The notes under the pieces: generated by a model
What the model was told of the DNA's origin: nothing
The model's database searches: none
Seen by the model: the letters and a program-made list of their open reading frames with translations, nothing else
Translations under genes and position numbers: made by a program
Shown: piece by piece, positions 31,752 through 33,479 of the stretch
Layout: each line of letters begins with the position of its first letter
How positions within the stretch are numbered: the stretch's first letter is position 1
NCBI GenBank assembly: GCA_052436255.1
Contig: JBQVNP010000048.1
Coordinates: forward strand, 1 to 33,479
DNA length: 33,479 nt
Source of the DNA: Pelomonas sp052436255
Lineage (GTDB): Bacteria; Pseudomonadota; Gammaproteobacteria; Burkholderiales; Burkholderiaceae_C
Direction of reading: 5' to 3'

Positions 31752-31843
31752 CTTCCCTGCAGCGGGCCGCGTTGCCGCCTCGGTGACAAGTGCAGGCAAC
31801 GCGCTGCGCCACACTGGCAGCACCCGCACTCCAAAGCCGCGCC

Positions 31844-33106
31844 ATGAACTTCGATTACAGCCCCAAGGTCGCGCAGATGCGCGAGCGCCTGCTGGCCTTC
31901 TTCGACGAGCACATCTACCCCAACGAGCGCCGCTACCTGGAGGAAGTCGAAGCCAATCGCCGCGCCGGCAACCCCTGGGTACCGACCCGGGTCATCGAGG
32001 AACTCAAGCCCAAGGCGCGCGCGGCCGGGTTGTGGAATCTCTTCCTGCCCAAGTCCACGCGCGCGCCCGAGGGCCTGTCCAACCTCGAGTACGCGCCCAT
32101 GTGCGAGATCATGGGCCGGGTGTTCTGGGCGCCCGAGGTCTTCAACTGCTCGGCGCCCGACACCGGGAACATGGAGACGCTGGAGCGCTATGCGTCCGAG
32201 TCGCTGAAGGACCGCTGGCTGGAGCCGCTGCTGCGCGGCGAGATCCGCTCGGCCTTCCTGATGACCGAGCCGGCCGTGGCGTCGAGCGACGCCACCAACA
32301 TCGAGTGCCGCATCGAACGCGACGGTGACGACTACGTCATCAACGGCCGCAAGTGGTGGAGCAGTGGTGCCGGTGACCCGCGCTGCGCCGTCTACATCGT
32401 CATGGGCAAGACCAATGCCGACGCCGGCCGCCACGAGCAGCAGTCCATGATCGTCGTGCCGGCCGACGCGCCGGGCATCACGGTGCTGCGACCGCTGTCG
32501 GTGTTCGGCTATGACGACGCGCCGCACGGCCACATGGAGGTCGAGCTGAGAGATGTGCGCGTGCCGGCCGCCAACATCCTGCTCGGCGAAGGCCGCGGCT
32601 TCGAGATCGCGCAGGGCCGCCTCGGCCCGGGCCGTATCCATCACTGCATGCGTTCCATCGGCGCGGCCGAGCGCGCGCTGCAGCTGATGTGCGAGCGCGC
32701 CATCGCGCGCACCGCCTTCGGCAAGACCATCGCCCAGCAGACCGTCACGCAGGAGCGCATCGCCGAGTCGCGCTGCATGATCGAGCAGGCCCGCCTGCTG
32801 ACGCTGCGCGCCGCCTACATGATGGACACGGTGGGCAACAAGGTCGCCAAGGCCGACATCGCGATGATCAAGATCGTTGCGCCCAACATGGCCCTGCAGG
32901 TCATCGACTGGGCCATCCAGGTCTTTGGCGGCGCGGGCGTCTCGCAGGACACGCCGCTGGCCATGATGTTCGCGCACCAGCGCACGCTGAGGCTGGCCGA
33001 TGGCCCTGACGAGGTGCACCGCAACTCGCTGGCCAAGCTGGAGCTGGCCAGCCATATGAAGCTGCCGGCCGACACCATCTCGATGCCGGTGACGCGCGGC
33101 GGTTGA
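31844..33106 (+). CDS. Acyl-CoA dehydrogenase
   Basis: A 420-aa FAD enzyme of the acyl-CoA dehydrogenase family, of the ACAD10/11-like branch. The N-terminal helical domain (FFDEHIYPNERRYLEEVEAN, then GLWNLFLPKSTRAPEGLSNL) is followed by the beta domain, where FAD and substrate bind (SAFLMTEPAVASSDATNIEC, GRKWWSSGAGDPRC). The C-terminal helical domain has RLGPGRIHHCMRSIGAAERA, RTAFGKTIAQQTVTQERIAE and VFGGAGVSQDTPLAMMFAHQ, ending RTLRLADGPDEVHRNSLAKL. The start ATG 31844 (MNFDYSPKVAQMR) is typical. It follows the antiporter gene by 92 nt and stands alone. The acyl chain preference cannot be read from sequence. Confidence 0.93.
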   Translation: MNFDYSPKVAQMRERLLAFFDEHIYPNERRYLEEVEANRRAGNPWVPTRVIEELKPKARAAGLWNLFLPKSTRAPEGLSNLEYAPMCEIMGRVFWAPEVFNCSAPDTGNMETLERYASESLKDRWLEPLLRGEIRSAFLMTEPAVASSDATNIECRIERDGDDYVINGRKWWSSGAGDPRCAVYIVMGKTNADAGRHEQQSMIVVPADAPGITVLRPLSVFGYDDAPHGHMEVELRDVRVPAANILLGEGRGFEIAQGRLGPGRIHHCMRSIGAAERALQLMCERAIARTAFGKTIAQQTVTQERIAESRCMIEQARLLTLRAAYMMDTVGNKVAKADIAMIKIVAPNMALQVIDWAIQVFGGAGVSQDTPLAMMFAHQRTLRLADGPDEVHRNSLAKLELASHMKLPADTISMPVTRGG

Positions 33107-33114
33107 CGTGTCGA

Positions 33115-33130
33115 GCGGGTGGTGACCCGC
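33115..33130. terminator. Hairpin GCGGGT-GGTG-ACCCGC between convergent genes
   Basis: Perfect 6-bp arms and a 4-nt loop fill the 25-nt gap between the stops of the acyl-CoA dehydrogenase and RecQ-like genes. The position suits a bidirectional terminator, though no T-run accompanies it. Confidence 0.4.
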
Positions 33131-33131
33131 G

Positions 33132-33479
33132 CTAGCCCCTTGCGGTAGCCAGGACGAAGTCGGGATGGATGTCCCGCTGGCCGTGCCGCGGGAAATCGAT
33201 GCGCACCATCTCCGCCGTGCAGGCCCGCACCTCGCCCCAGCCGAAGCGGCGCACGCGCACCCGCTGACCGGGCGCGAACGCGGCGGCCGCGACCGGCGGC
33301 GGCTCGGTTTCGGTGGCAGGCGCGTTGCGCTCCGCCGCCAACAGGCGCTCGAAGCGCGCGCAGCTGTCGCAATGGCCGCAGCGCCGGGCCTCGGCTTCCA
33401 GCGCCTCGCCGTAATGCGCCAGTACACCGGCCCAGCGGCAGCCGCCGGCCTTGGCGTACAACACCATGGCCGACAGGCC
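33132..33479 (-). CDS. RecQ-like ATP-dependent DNA helicase, C-terminal part (runs off the window)
   Basis: The last 115 codons of a gene entering from the right edge on the minus strand. The segment GGCRWAGVLAHYGEALEAEA, followed by RRCGHCDSCARFERLLAAER, matches the zinc-binding end of the RecQ-Ct region, in which four cysteines (C-R...C-x2-C-x2-C) hold zinc. A small beta domain follows (GQRVRVRRFGWGEVRACTAE, then MVRIDFPRHGQRDIHPDFVL), of a kind found after RecQ2-like helicases. The helicase motor domains are outside the window. An in-frame ATG inside it (codon ending 33467) is not the real start. Family call from the Cys pattern; the gene is partial. Confidence 0.75.
   Translation of the reverse strand, partial: GLSAMVLYAKAGGCRWAGVLAHYGEALEAEARRCGHCDSCARFERLLAAERNAPATETEPPPVAAAAFAPGQRVRVRRFGWGEVRACTAEMVRIDFPRHGQRDIHPDFVLATARG

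Noticed and set aside
33109..33114. TGTCGA as an ECF42 promoter element near the window end
   Set aside because: It lies between convergent gene ends with no gene to drive; also 15654-15659 is similarly without a target.

Overview
The window is a GC-rich stretch of bacterial chromosome. Gene content and protein style point to a betaproteobacterium of the order Burkholderiales, probably near the Rubrivivax/Roseateles/Leptothrix group: a DUF2242 lipoprotein, dense gene packing with many ATGA overlaps, and IS481, IS66 and IS1182 elements. This placement is inference, because there is no rRNA or other marker gene. No tRNA, rRNA or CRISPR array was seen.

Layout. (1) 1-3800: the tail of an IS481-type transposase, a small unknown gene, then a leftward response regulator/histidine kinase pair and a DUF1801 protein. 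(2) 4001-6736: a membrane-anchored SPFH (prohibitin/stomatin-like) protein followed 6 nt later by a secreted protein of unknown function. (3) 6838-11541: a DGPF (YCII-related) gene, then a tight operon of a second DGPF gene, two SRPBCC proteins, three VOC proteins and an ECF42-type sigma factor with a long C-terminal extension. A TGTCGA-N17-CGTC sequence upstream of the operon fits the promoter reported for ECF42 sigma factors, so the operon may control itself. (4) 11559-15582: a DUF2242 lipoprotein, a 66-aa hydrophilic protein, a PoxB-like thiamine-diphosphate enzyme, a glutathione S-transferase and a GreA/GreB-like protein. (5) 15770-21490, an accessory segment: a decayed IS66 transposase, a 902-aa secreted protein with three tandem repeats and a C-terminal jacalin-like lectin domain, the remnant of one IS1182 element joined through a CAACG pentamer to a complete IS1182 element, and a possible orphan immunity protein.

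(6) 21541-26264: a small unknown gene, an OsmC-family protein, then a leftward five-gene operon. In it an NrtA/CmpA-type binding protein, a SCO-type copper chaperone, a small membrane-anchored cupredoxin-like protein and an ABC permease are coupled by successive 4-nt overlaps (ATGA, GTGA, ATGA). The ATPase follows after a 260-nt gap holding a perfect 12-bp hairpin. (7) 26396-33479: glutamate dehydrogenase, an AAA ATPase/DUF4276 TOPRIM-like pair that resembles two-gene phage-defence modules, a divergent Kef-type potassium/proton antiporter, an acyl-CoA dehydrogenase, and the C-terminus of a RecQ-like helicase running off the window.

The strongest candidates for little-described biology are the SCO-cupredoxin-ABC operon, the AAA/DUF4276 pair, the lectin-bearing secreted protein next to the IS cluster, and the sigma-factor/DGPF/VOC/SRPBCC operon. 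All functional statements rest on motif recognition by eye; no search was run.
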